A DNA stretch of 64,000 nucleotides from assembly GCA_016703545.1 (NCBI GenBank), contig JADJBX010000001.1, forward strand, positions 806,001-870,000, written 5' to 3'. This DNA is from Candidatus Amarobacillus elongatus. GTDB taxonomy: Bacteria > Chloroflexota > Dehalococcoidia > Tepidiformales > Tepidiformaceae. The position numbers were made by a program, and so were the translations under genes. The notes under the pieces were generated by a model. That model was not told where the DNA came from and did no database searches. It saw only the letters and a program-made list of their open reading frames with translations. Shown here one piece after another: positions 42,482 to 55,212 of the stretch (positions are counted from its first letter, which is position 1; the number at the start of each line of letters is the position of its first letter).

Positions 42482-44822
42482 GTGGCAGCCGCGCCTTCGC
42501 CGTCCCCAACGGTCCCGCCCCTCCTCACGACCAAGCTCTACGCCCCCCGGTGGCGTCCGGGCCAGGTGTCGCGCCGCCGGCTCGTCCAGCGCATCGCACG
42601 CGGGACGCAGTCGCGCCTCACGCTGGTCTCCGCGCCGCCCGGCTTCGGCAAGAGCACCCTCGTCGCGGAGTGGCTGGCATCGGCGCCCGAAGCGCGCGAG
42701 TCCGTGGGCTGGGTCTCGCTCGATGCCGGCGACAACGACCCCGCGACCTTCTGGGCGTACCTGGTTCGCGCCCTGCAGAGCGCACGTCCGGGCGTCGGTC
42801 AGGCCGCCCTCGCCATGCTCGACGCTCCCTCGCCGCCCCCCGTCGAGGTCCTGCTCGCCGTTCTGTTGAACGACATCGCCGCCTCCGCGGGCGAGATCGT
42901 GGTCGTGCTCGACGACTACCACGTCATCGAAAACGCCGCGATCCACGACGGGATGGCCTTCCTCATCGAGAACATGCCGCCGCGCATGCACGTCGTCATC
43001 GCCAGCCGCGCCGACCCGCCGCTCCCGCTCGCACGGCTTCGCGCCCGGGGCGAACTGGTCGAAGTCCGCGCCCGCGACCTCCGGTTCACCCCCGAGGAGG
43101 CCGCCGCGTTCCTGAACGGCGAGATGGGCCTCGCACTCCCCGACGACAGCGTCGCCGCCCTCGAAGCCCGCACTGAAGGGTGGATCGCCGCCCTGCAGCT
43201 CGCCGCCCTCTCGATGCAGGGCCGCGACGACGTTCGCGACTTCATCGGCGCTTTCGCCGGGGACGACCGCTACATCGTCGACTACCTCGTCGAAGAAGTG
43301 CTGCAGCGCCAGCCGTCCGCCGTCCGCGAATTCCTCCTCCAGACGGCCATCCTCGATCGGCTCAACGCCTCCCTCTGCGACGCCGTCACCGGCCGCGATG
43401 GGGGCCGGGCCATGCTCGAAGCGCTGGATCGCGCCAACCTCTTCATCGTCCCCCTCGACGACAAGCGCCAATGGTTCCGCTACCACCACCTCTTCGCCGA
43501 TGTCCTTCGTGCCCACCTCCACGAAGAGAACCCGGCCGAACTCCCGATCCTCCACACGCGTGCGAGTGCCTGGTTCACCGCCGAAAACCTCCGAGTCCCC
43601 GCCATTCGCCACGCCCTCGCCGCAAACGACTTCGAACGCGCCGCCCTGCTCGTTGAGCTCGAATCACAGTCCTACGCCCTCAATCATCAGCCCGCCCGGC
43701 TCCTGGAGTGGCTCGCGCTCCTCCCCGACAACGTGATCCGCACCATGCCCGTGCTTTGCACCAACGCCGCCATCGCCCTCCAGGGGATGGGTGACCTCGA
43801 AGGCTCTCGGGCCCGCCTCGACGATGCCGAGCGGCTGCTGGCCGGGCCGGAAAGCGCCCTCGTCGTCGCCGATCCCGCCGCCCTCGACTCCGTCCCCACC
43901 CGTATCGCCAACGGACGCGGCTTTCTCGCCATCGCCGCCGGTGACATCGAGGCGACCGTGCGGCACGCTCACGATGCCCTCGCCCTCGCCCTCGAGGACG
44001 ACTTCCACTGGCGAGGCACCGCCGCCTCCCTCATGGCCATGGCGCACTGGAAGCGCGGCGACCTCGATGCCGCCCAGCCCTATCACGCGCAGGGCCTCGC
44101 GAGTCTCGAACGGGCAGGCGATTTCGGCCTCGCCGTCTTGGATCGCCTGCGGCATGCCCGAAAAAGCACTGGCCTGGGCCGAAGCTCAGGGCCTCTCAAC
44201 GTCCGACGAACTCGCCTATGGGCGGGAATACCACCACCTCACGCTCGCCCGCGCGCTCATCGCCAGGCACCGGCCCGGCTCCGACGCCGCGTGCGTCCGC
44301 CAGGCCCTGGACCTGCTCTCGCGGCTTCGGGCGGCCGCGGAAGCCGGGGGCCGCCGCGGCGCCGTGCTCGAAACGCACATCCTCCAGGCCATCGCCCACC
44401 ACACCCTCCGCGACGACACGGCCGCCCTCGCGCACCTTGAACGCGCGCTCATCATGGCCCGGCCGGAAGGGTACGTCTCCATCTTTCGCGACGAAGGCCC
44501 GCCCATGCGCGACCTCCTTCGCAGCGCCGTCGCCGCCGGCATTGGTGGTGCCTACGCCGGCCGGCTGCTCGCCACCTTCGACGCCCCGTCGCCATCGCCC
44601 GCCCCGCCGCCCGGCTCGGCGAGCCTCGTGGAGCCGCTCACCCCGCGCGAGCTCGAAATCCTCCGGCTCATCGCCGCCGGCATGCAGAACCAGGACATTG
44701 CCAACCACCTCGTCATCAGCCTCGCGACCGTGAAGCGCCACATCGCCAACGCCTACGGCAAGCTCGACGTCAACCACCGCACGGCCGCCGTCGCCCGCCT
44801 GAACGAACTCCACCTCCTCTAG
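42482..44822 (+). pseudogene. MalT-like LuxR regulator with internal deletion and frameshift
   Basis: Large ATP-dependent LuxR regulator. The N-terminal half has a P-loop (SAPPGFGKSTLVAEWLA), sensor VVVLDDYHVI and winged-helix/TPR-like sections. The C-terminal half, in another frame, ends with a LuxR HTH (LTPRELEILRLIAAGMQNQDIANHLVIS). The join is near 44140-44165, where AGDFGLAVLDRL meets GMPEKALAWAEAQGLS. Relatives of about 900 aa carry roughly 100-130 extra TPR-like residues there, so both a block and the frame are lost; the span here corresponds to 780 codons. Start GTG 42482. As written the product would lack its DNA-binding domain. Confidence 0.75.
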
Positions 44823-45126
44823 GCGGAGTCCCTCCACCGGGATCATGGGCGGGCAAGGTTCTTCAGCCCAGGCAGCCAGCTTGGCCGAGGATGGTCGATC
44901 GCCTCGAACGCCCCCGACCCAGGCTTCCCCCGTCCCGGCCATTCGTGGCCCAGGTCCTGCTGACCCGTAATACTGGGGTACTCACGCAGCGAACGCGGCG
45001 AAGCGACAAGGTGGTCGTGAAGACTTCCGGACGGCGGAGGAGGCTGAGGCGCTGCGAACGGGCCGCCGGGTGCCCTGCGTCGGCGAGGCAGCGTGGCCGA
45101 CAATCTGAGCCGATGGAGTTCCCACA
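44823..45126. other. intergenic, nothing recognised
   Basis: About 300 bp between the MalT-like gene and the reductase gene. No convincing ORF, RNA or repeat was seen. GGAG at about 45116 serves the downstream start. Confidence 0.5.
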
Positions 45127-45690
45127 ATGCGGAAGCTGATTGCGACGGTGTTCAACTACTCGGTCGACGGCCTCCTTGCCGACGAGGGCACCGACTTCTG
45201 GAAATTCTGTTTCGACCAGCCCGCCAACCGCGAGCCGAACGACTCCGCGCAACTCGAATTTCTCCGGAGTGCGTACGCGCACATCATGGGCCGCACGGCT
45301 TACGAGGGCATCTCCGGGTCCATGACATCGGGCAACGGCCACCCATTCGCCGCAATCCTCAATGCCGCGCCCAAGGTCGTGTTCTCCCGGACACTGAAGA
45401 CGGCCGATTGGGCCAACACCACCATCGCCGCCGGTGATACGACCGAGGAGGTCGACAGGCTCAGGCTGGGTGGCGAGGGCCACATCGTGGTCTGGGGTGG
45501 GGTTCGCCTCTGGCGGTCGCTGCTGCGGCTCGACCTGATCGACGAGCTTCAGCTGACCATGTTCCCCTACGTTGCCGGCGAGGGCACACGGCTGTTCGAC
45601 GGCGTCCCCAGGTCGTACCAGCTCGACCTGGTCTCCAGCGCTGCCTCGCCCAACGGCGTCATCGAGCTCCGGTACCTCCGGCACCGCTGA
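45127..45690 (+). CDS. dihydrofolate reductase-like (RibD C-terminal) protein
   Basis: 187 aa of the RibD-C/DHFR-like family often annotated YyaP/YwjB. MRKLIATVFNYSVDGLLAD is the typical start, then IMGRTAYEGI, VVFSRTL and IVVWGGVRLWRSLLRLDLIDELQL for the NADPH fold. Likely an NAD(P)H reductase of unknown substrate. ATG 45127 has GGAG seven bases upstream. Confidence 0.9.
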   Translation: MRKLIATVFNYSVDGLLADEGTDFWKFCFDQPANREPNDSAQLEFLRSAYAHIMGRTAYEGISGSMTSGNGHPFAAILNAAPKVVFSRTLKTADWANTTIAAGDTTEEVDRLRLGGEGHIVVWGGVRLWRSLLRLDLIDELQLTMFPYVAGEGTRLFDGVPRSYQLDLVSSAASPNGVIELRYLRHR

Positions 45691-45851
45691 CCACGGTCGG
45701 CGCGTTCGCACGGCGCTGCTTCCGCACGGTGGCCCGCCTGCGGGCCGGGTGGGGTCGCATCTGCGACTCGTCACCCGGCCAGGCCGAGGATGCGTTTCGC
45801 GCCGAATCTACCTCGCGGCGAGTCACCGGAGAACGCGGGCCAACAACGCTG

Positions 45852-45881
45852 AGGGGGCTGCCGATTGCGGCAGCCCCCTCG
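45852..45881. terminator. terminator between convergent genes (katG side)
   Basis: 13-bp inverted repeat GAGGGGGCTGCCG / CGGCAGCCCCCTC, loop ATTG, 23 bp past the katG stop. Confidence 0.85.
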
Positions 45882-45903
45882 TTCGTTCGATCTGGTGCCC
45901 GGG

Positions 45904-48698
<2,795 letters not shown>

Positions 48699-49370
48699 AT
48701 GACCAGCACGCCAGCCAGCCTCCACGCACAGGTTGCCTCCACCGCGGAAGCGATCATCGAAAGCGGGGCAATCTCCCCCAACGGCCACGGCAACCTGAGC
48801 CTCCGGCTCCCCGGGACAGCCGAGATGCTCTACTGCACCGCGCCTACCCTGAAGAACGTGACCGCCGACCAGATCGCGCGCATCAGCCTCGAGGGTGTGG
48901 TGCTCGAAGGCGACGTGCCGCCCATCAACCGGGCCGTCATCGACATGCACACCGCCATCTATAACGACCTCCCGGAGGCCGGCTGCGTGATTCACACGCA
49001 CGCCCCGTACGCCACCGCGTTCGCCGTCGCCCGGAGGCCGATCGAGTGCTGGATCGAGGCCCTCGCCATGTTCGGTCTCGCCGATGGCGTCCCCCTTGCC
49101 GCATACGGCCCGCGGGGATCGGCACAGGCCGTGGCGAACATCCGGGCGGCCATCAAGGGAGGAGCGCCCGCGGTTCTGCTCGCCAACCACGGCATCCTCG
49201 TCTTCCATCGCACGCCCGAGCAGGCCGTCAACGTCCTGGGGATCGTCGAAGAGGCCGCGCGCGACGCCATCAACGCCATCGCCCTTGGCGGGCCGATCGC
49301 CGTCGAACCCGAGCTGCGCGCCGCCGCACTGCAACGCGCCGCCGCATTCGGCATCGTCCCCGCGTCCTAA
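48699..49370 (+). CDS. class II aldolase/adducin family protein
   Basis: 223 aa zinc-dependent aldolase or epimerase-like protein (FucA/AraD fold). Zinc ligands are in VIHTHAPYATAF and the later ANHGILV; the phosphate-binding segment GNLSLRLPG and the acid in EGDVPPI fit the family. ATG 48699 follows GAGGA. The sugar-phosphate substrate is unknown. Confidence 0.9.
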   Translation: MTSTPASLHAQVASTAEAIIESGAISPNGHGNLSLRLPGTAEMLYCTAPTLKNVTADQIARISLEGVVLEGDVPPINRAVIDMHTAIYNDLPEAGCVIHTHAPYATAFAVARRPIECWIEALAMFGLADGVPLAAYGPRGSAQAVANIRAAIKGGAPAVLLANHGILVFHRTPEQAVNVLGIVEEAARDAINAIALGGPIAVEPELRAAALQRAAAFGIVPAS

Positions 49371-49407
49371 CCCCGCCCCCGCCCCCCGCCTCCGGCCGGC
49401 GCCGGGC

Positions 49408-49432
49408 GAGGTGGGCGAGGTGGGCGAGGTGG
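49408..49432 (+). repeat. 9-bp tandem repeat
   Basis: Two and four-fifths copies of GAGGTGGGC lie after the aldolase stop. Confidence 0.85.
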
Positions 49433-49535
49433 AGTCGATGGAATGGGGCGAAGTGCTCTGGCGGTCGGCAGGGAAGACGGCGTCGCCCCGTGGTTCGTGA
49501 CCAGGCAGGTCCTACGAGATGGCGAGGGCGTTCAC

Positions 49536-49700
49536 TCAGGGGCCAGCAGCAGCGCCCGCGACGCGGCCAGGGTCGAACCGTCTGGTCTGGGTTCCCGGGA
49601 TGATGCGGTTGATCCGGTGAAAGACGGCCGGGACGAGATCCAACTCGCGTGCCACATCGCTTCGATCCAGGACCCGGAGGTTCGGGCTCGCCTCAACCAT
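49536..49700 (-). CDS. short ORF coupled to the methyltransferase stop, unknown
   Basis: ATG 49700 overlaps the methyltransferase TGA (TGATG). The 54-residue product starts MVEASPNLRVLDRSDVAREL and contains FHRINRIIPGTQ before an Ala/Gly tail. The overlap repeats the arrangement at the other end of the methyltransferase gene, so this may be the remnant or start of a third gene of the operon. The tail looks out of frame, so truncation by a frameshift is likely. Confidence 0.4.
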   Translation of the reverse strand: MVEASPNLRVLDRSDVARELDLVPAVFHRINRIIPGTQTRRFDPGRVAGAAAGP

Positions 49701-50214
49701 CACGCCCCCTCCAAATCCGGCAGCTTGCCGTGCGCCAGCTGGTCGTAGGCGTGGAGGACGTAGCGCTGGGTACGGTATTCGCCGAACTGCTTGACCTCGT
49801 TGCGCTTGAGGCCGGGGAAGGACGCGCTGGGGTAGGGAGCGTCGACAATCCACTCCAGGTCCTCGCGGTCGAGGTGGTAGAGGTGGGCGAAGATCGCGTC
49901 GAGCTCGCACTTGAGGCGGTGGCGGCGGGCTTCGTCCCAGGGGAACGGATCGCCGTCGTACCCGAGGTCGCGGGCGAACGGCTCCAGGTCCCACGCCGTG
50001 AAGGTCAGCTCCAGGACGCGGGGGATGACCAACTCGGCGTAGGTGATGCCTGCCGGGGCTTCAGCATCGAACTGATTGCGAGCCACGACTGGGAGTTGCT
50101 TGAGGATGAAAAAGCTAAGGTCAGTGCCGCCCACCGACGAACGGGCCGCGAAGTCGACTACCAGGCTGTCGAGCATTGCCAGCAACAGTGCGGCGTCGCG
50201 TGGGGTTTCGCCGT

Positions 50215-50534
50215 GAACCAGAGGCGCCCGGTCACTCATTCCAACACCCCCGGCAAGGGTCGCGATGACCGTGCGCTCGTCGGTGGCGCGGGTTGTCTTT
50301 CGGACGGTGAGGGCGCGGAAACAGTGATCACGGCCCCCTTGTGACCCAGAGCTACGGGGCCGATCATCGAGGCGATCACCGTTCGCTGGTTGGTGGCGGT
50401 CGTGATGAGGCGAATCACCAGACGCCAGTCCGGATGGCTGCGCCCTTGTGGCCCAGACCACTTCTGGGGAGGATCGCCACGAGAGTCGTTCGCTGGTCCG
50501 TGGCTCTGGCGATGAGTCGGATCGCCAGGTAGTA
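50215..50534 (-). repeat. degenerate tandem triplication of about 108 bp in the methyltransferase
   Basis: Three imperfect copies of one segment: from about 50528 (LAIRLIARATDQRTTL), 50421 (LVIRLITTATNQRTVIA) and 50315 (RALTVRKTTRATDERTVIA). Aligned points are 107 and 110 bp apart. The single-copy version, ATDERTVIA, belongs to the C-terminal region of the family. Copies 1 and 2 are read in a different frame from copy 3 in the present sequence. Confidence 0.75.
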
Positions 50535-50548
50535 CTGTCGCCTGTCGT

Positions 50549-50602
50549 CGAGCGTCCGAGCGTCCGAGCGTCCGAGCGTCCGAGCGTCCGAGCGTCCGAG
50601 CG
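50549..50602 (-). repeat. 8-bp simple sequence repeat inside the methyltransferase gene
   Basis: Six perfect copies of CGAGCGTC (plus strand) and a partial seventh. On the coding strand it encodes repeats of SDARTLGR. The unit length is not a multiple of three, so gain or loss of units shifts the frame. In another frame the sequence beyond the tract reads DDRRQYYLAIRLIARATDQR, which resembles the family. Confidence 0.9.
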
Positions 50603-53600
50603 CATCGTTCTGCCGACGTCGCCAATGTCAAGCTTCGCCGCGACCTCGGCGGCAGGCACCCAGTAGCGCGGGATCACCACGGCATCTGTGTTCGCCTTCT
50701 CCGCGGGGGTCATGTCGCGGGCGTTGCCGGCCTTCAGGTCCTCCTTACTCGCGCCGTCGAAGGTCGCGAAGCGGTGGTCGTACTGATGGAAGAGCTTCGC
50801 TTCGTAGAGCGGCAGGTATTCGCCGCCGTCAGCGTGGACGAAGATGTTCCCCTTGAGTGCGTAGCCCTCGCCCTCCAGCTCCTCCCGCGTGCGGAACAGG
50901 TGCGAGTCGTTGGACATGTGGAACATTGCCGAGAACTTCACGCCCCACGGGTTCTCCTCGGGTTCCAACCCGCGGGCTTCCTTCCAGAAGACGCCCGCCC
51001 GCCGGTACATCTTCCGCGCGATCTCGGCGTCCCGTTTGCTGCGGAAGACCGGGCAGGTGAGCGTGTTCGGGTTGAACAGCGCGAAGTCATCGGCGGTCAA
51101 CGTGAAATGCCGCTCGGGCTCGCGCAGGTGGTCGATCGAAGTCGAAAAGAACGCGAAGTCCGCAGGCCGGTTATGGTCCGCCATGCCGCGCACCGTCAGC
51201 AGGCAGAACTTGATCCGTGAGTCGATGCCTTCGAACAGCTTGCCCCGGTTCTCGAAGTCGTACAGGCTGGAGATACGACCGGCAGCGAACTTCCCAAAGA
51301 GCGCCTTGGTTGTGTCGTCCGTGGCGATACCCGAGGGGCACACAATCCCCGATTGGCCGCGGCCATTGACAAGGTTGCTCAGGAGTTCGGCGAAGACGAC
51401 GTAATAGTTCACATCCCCGGCGCCGCCCAACGGGTACCGCCCGCCCCGCCGCAGGTAGAACGACGTGCGTTCCGCCCGCGCCCGCGCCTCCTCGTAGGCG
51501 AGGCCCAGCCCCGGGTCGTCCCGCTCCATCTGCTCGATGAGCCGCTTCCGCGCCGCCGAATTCGCGGCGTCCGCCACTTCCGGCGCGCGTGTCGCGAAGA
51601 ACTCCTTGTCGCTGAGCTTCACCTTCTCCCAGGGCGGGTTGCCGAGCATGCAGTCGAAGCCGCCCTTGCGGGCGTCGAACACCTCGGGGAACTCCAGCTC
51701 CCAGTGGAATGGCCGCACTTCTTCGAGCACCTTCGCCAGTTGGTGTTCGAACGCATTGCCCATCTTCTGTTCCCGGCCGGCGCGATGGTGGAGGAGCGTG
51801 GACTGCGTGGGCGGCGCGGGTGATTCGTCCCGCAGCGGCCAGAAGAAGGCGGCGGTCCAGAGGTCGGCGGCGCGCTTCTTGTGGGCCAGCTTCGCGGCGA
51901 ACTCGCCGTATTCCTCTTCCTTGAGCAGCACGTCCTCGGGCGCGTCCTCCTCGAACTCGGCGATGGCTCGGGCTTCCTTCGCTTCGGCCGCGCTCGGCCG
52001 GCGGGCTCCAGACCCGTCGTCTCGAAGAGGCGCAGCTGCGGCCTTTCCAGCTCCTGGCGGTTCTGCTTCTTCACTCCTTCGCGACATCCTTGCTGTCGCC
52101 CTCGACCGGCTCGAACGCCTCGGTCGGGATGCCCTTCTCGATCAACTCCGCGGTCGCTCCCACAAGCGAGTTGCCGCACTTGATGTGGTGGTCGAGGAAG
52201 CCGAGCGGGCGGCCAGACTCGTGGCCTTCGAGCCACAGGGCGAGCCGGCAGAGGTCGACCGCGAGCGGGTTGAGGTCGACGCCATACACGCAGTGGGTGA
52301 TCGCTTCGCGGATGCTGTGGCGGAGGACCGCGGGGTCAGGTTCGTGTTCGCCACTCGCCAGCCGCGCCAGCTCGCGCCCGATGCGCCGTGCCGCCGCCAG
52401 CAGGAAGTGCCCGCTGCCGCACGCCGGGTCGCAGACGGCAAGGTCCAAGAGCGCAGCGCGCTTCCCCGGCAGATCTGGCGCGCTCTCGACCGCCTGCTGG
52501 ATCACCGGGTCGAGCGCGCTTCGCAGCAGCTCCTGCACCAGTACCGAGGGTGTGTAATACGACCCGGTGGTTTTGCGTTCGCCGCCGCTCGCAAGGGTGA
52601 ACAGCGCGCGGCCCGCGCCGGACCGCAGCGATGGCTGCTCATCGAGCAGGCTTTCGTACACCGAACCGAGCTCCTCGACGTCGAGGTCGCGGTAGTTGAT
52701 GCGCCGGTACCCGGACTTGGTCGGAGCCAGCGAGAGACCGCGCACCGCCGCCTTGAGGGGCGTCATTGCGGAGGTGCCGGCCTCCAGGTCCGGGACATAC
52801 GCGTATCGAAGATGCCGCCGCCAAGCGCCGGGAGGCCGAGGCCCGCGTTGCCGGCGCGCAAGAGGTCGAACGCGACACGCTGTGCGCGCCAGAGGTCGTC
52901 GTGCCGGCTGTCGCCGCGGTCGAACCGGAGCCGCTCGCGCAGCCGGGAGACGGAGTAGTGCTCGTTGTAGATCTCCGTCCTCGGGCACTTGAACCCGCTG
53001 GAAAGAGCAAGTCACGCTCTTCGGCAACGAGCAGGAAGAGCAGCCGGTACACCACGCGGAGCAGCTGGCGGTAGTACCCGATGTCGTCAAGCTCTCCCCT
53101 CGCGAGCCTCGCGCGCAGCGCCTCGTTCTGCGGATAGTCGAGGAACCCCTGCCCGAGGGCTCGAATGGCGCCCTCCACCCCGAGCCGCAGGTCACCCAGC
53201 GCACGGGCGCCGCGGACGAGCGCGGCCTTATACCACTGTTCGAGGAAGCAAGCGTCGGTATCGCTCGTGCCCCGTGGCAAACGGCTCCGGTGTGCGACGA
53301 GCCAGAGCAGCGTGAAGTCCGCGAAGACTCCGCCCTCCATCATCCCTTCGAGGTCGAACTCCAGGTAGGCGGGGCGCGTGAGGCTGGCGTTGTCCCGCAG
53401 GATCCGGAGCTGGCGTCCGTTGCTGACAATGCCCCAGAGGTGGTCGGTTTCGTTCAGGTAGGACTGGAGGAACCCGTGTGGGCTCGCCTTGGGCCCCGGT
53501 GTCGAAGGGTCCGCCCTGTCGAGCGGTTGGCCGGCGGGCAACGAGGTGGACCGGCGGCGCGCCCTCGGCACTCGCCGCCCGGTGGGAGACGTGGAACGGC

Positions 53601-53952
53601 CGGCCGTTGACATCCTCCGGCTGCTGCCGGTAGTCGAGGTCGTCGTACCCGAGTTCGGCGAGCAGAGGGACGAGCCACTGCTGGCGCGTGATGCCAAGCT
53701 CCGCGCCCGGCCGGGAGCTTTCCAGCCGGGCCTTGAAGGCACCCCAGTACGCCTTGGCGTGCTCCCAGCTGCGGGCCGCGGCCTCGGTCAGGCGCGTCGA
53801 TGCGGCAAGACGGTAGTCCCGCTCGGGGTTGAGACCGGGAAGGTCCTTCTCGCGAGGATCGGTAATACGGTCGAGCAGGTCCGGCGGCAGGAGCCCGCCT
53901 TCGGAACGCACGGTCGGACGGGAATCGAGCGGGCGGCGAACTTCGCGTCCCA

Positions 53953-55212
53953 TCAGGCAACCACCGGGGCGATGATGTAGCAGCCGAGCACGTCGGCGGG
54001 CAGATGCGGCTCGATGTGGTACCGGACTTCCCTCGTCGTCAGGCCTGCGGTCTTTCGTACGCGTTCGTGGGCTGCAAGGAGCGCGGCGGCGCGTTCGTGC
54101 GCCCGCGCGGCGGTGTGCGGTTCGAGCGCGGGGATGGTTGCGATGGCGCTCTGCAGCCACGCCACGCGTTGCGCCTCCGGGACATTGCCGCCCGCTCTCG
54201 CACCGAGCAGGGCGAGGGCCTCGCCGTCAGGCAGCCACTCCGTCGCCCCGGCGTCGCCCCGGTATCCCACCACAAGACACTCCTCGGCGAGAAGTGCCTC
54301 GGTGTTGCCCCGCCGCGTGACATCGAGTTGGAACCGGAGACGGAGGAGGAGCAGCGTCGTGGTTCGCGTTACCGCGTTCGAACGGATGGCCGCGGAACGG
54401 GCCGCCACGCGTTCGCTCGCGCCTTCCAGGGCCGACCCCACAAGGTAGTTGGCGAGTGATTCCACGAGCGGATGGACCCTCGGGATATGGACTGCGTCCT
54501 GCGGCACCGGCAGGTGGAACCCGATCCGCCTGCGCCCCATGAGACCGCTGCCTTCTTTCACCGCGGCCGGGAGTTGCGACGCCTCGGAAAGGTCGATGAG
54601 GAGCGCGCTTCGGTCTTCGCCCAGGGGCTGCTGCAGCCGCGCCGTGGCTTCGCGCACGAACCGCTCCACATCGCTTGAATTCCCGAGCGCGCCCGATGCT
54701 TCACGCAGCTCAGCCAGTACTTCGTCCGGGTGCAAGGCGTTCTGCGCGAAAATCGTGCGGCTTCGCTCTTCACGCTCGACGGCCCGGTTCCATCCGAGCT
54801 GCTGCTCCGCCTGGTCGAATTCGAACTGCATTTGGCGATTGTCCTCACGCTTGAGGAGCACTGCCTCGAGGATGGCTTCGAGCACTCGGTCCGAATCCGT
54901 TGGCACCGGGACCGAAACGCCGAGCGTCTGGCGGATCTGCTCCGCCTTGCGAATGATCACTTTGAGGACCGCGCCGTCGACGGGATTGTCCTGCCCATAG
55001 ACGAGGATGCTGCGAATCTCCGGCGATGGTTGAGCGTACCGATCGACGCGGCCATCGCGTTGTTCGTGGCGGGTGGGGTTCCAGCTCAGCTCGTAGTGGA
55101 TGACGGCGTCGAAGTGCTGCTGCAGGTCGATGCCCTCGGAAAGGCAGTCAGTGGCGACCAGCACGCGCTTCGCCGATTCGCCGAGCAAGTCCACACGGGC
55201 GCGTGCTCTCAT
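53953..55212 (-). pseudogene. C-terminal part of a SNF2-type helicase (DrmD-like), 5' end missing
   Basis: About 419 aa remain. The first recognisable sequence is the second half of the helicase core: RVLVATDCLSEGIDLQQHFD (motif V region) and SWNPTRHEQRDGRVDRYAQ (motif VI), then the long C-terminal domain (LGVSVPVPTDSDRVLEAILEA, QMQFEFDQ). The whole Walker A/B half is absent; upstream DNA instead encodes the plus-strand helicase. Homologues precede Eco57I-like methyltransferases in DISARM-type loci, which fits the TGATG coupling to the next gene. No functional translocase can be made from this fragment. Confidence 0.78.

Larger units (their letters stand above)
49700..53953 (-). pseudogene. 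Eco57I/PglX-like N6-adenine methyltransferase, repeat-containing and frameshifted
   Basis: ATG 53953 overlaps the stop of the helicase fragment (TGATG). Pieces in successive frames form one protein of about 1,400 aa: N-terminal domain (LNPERDYRLAAS), DEERDLLF-type region, TTGSYYTPSVLVQELL, motif I DPACGSGHFLLAAARRIG (about 52410-52440), motif IV GNPPWEKVKL (about 51630), and a C-terminal specificity region ending at 49700. Frame changes fall near 53540, 52990, 52800, 52078 and 52005. Near 50.5 kb are an 8-bp repeat tract and a tandem triplication. The family includes type IIG enzymes, BREX PglX and DISARM DrmMI; the helicase neighbours favour a DISARM-like setting. As written it would not be made whole. 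Confidence 0.8.

Noticed and set aside
50549..50602. CRISPR array
   Set aside because: The unit is 8 bp with no spacers and lies inside a coding region; no cas genes are present.
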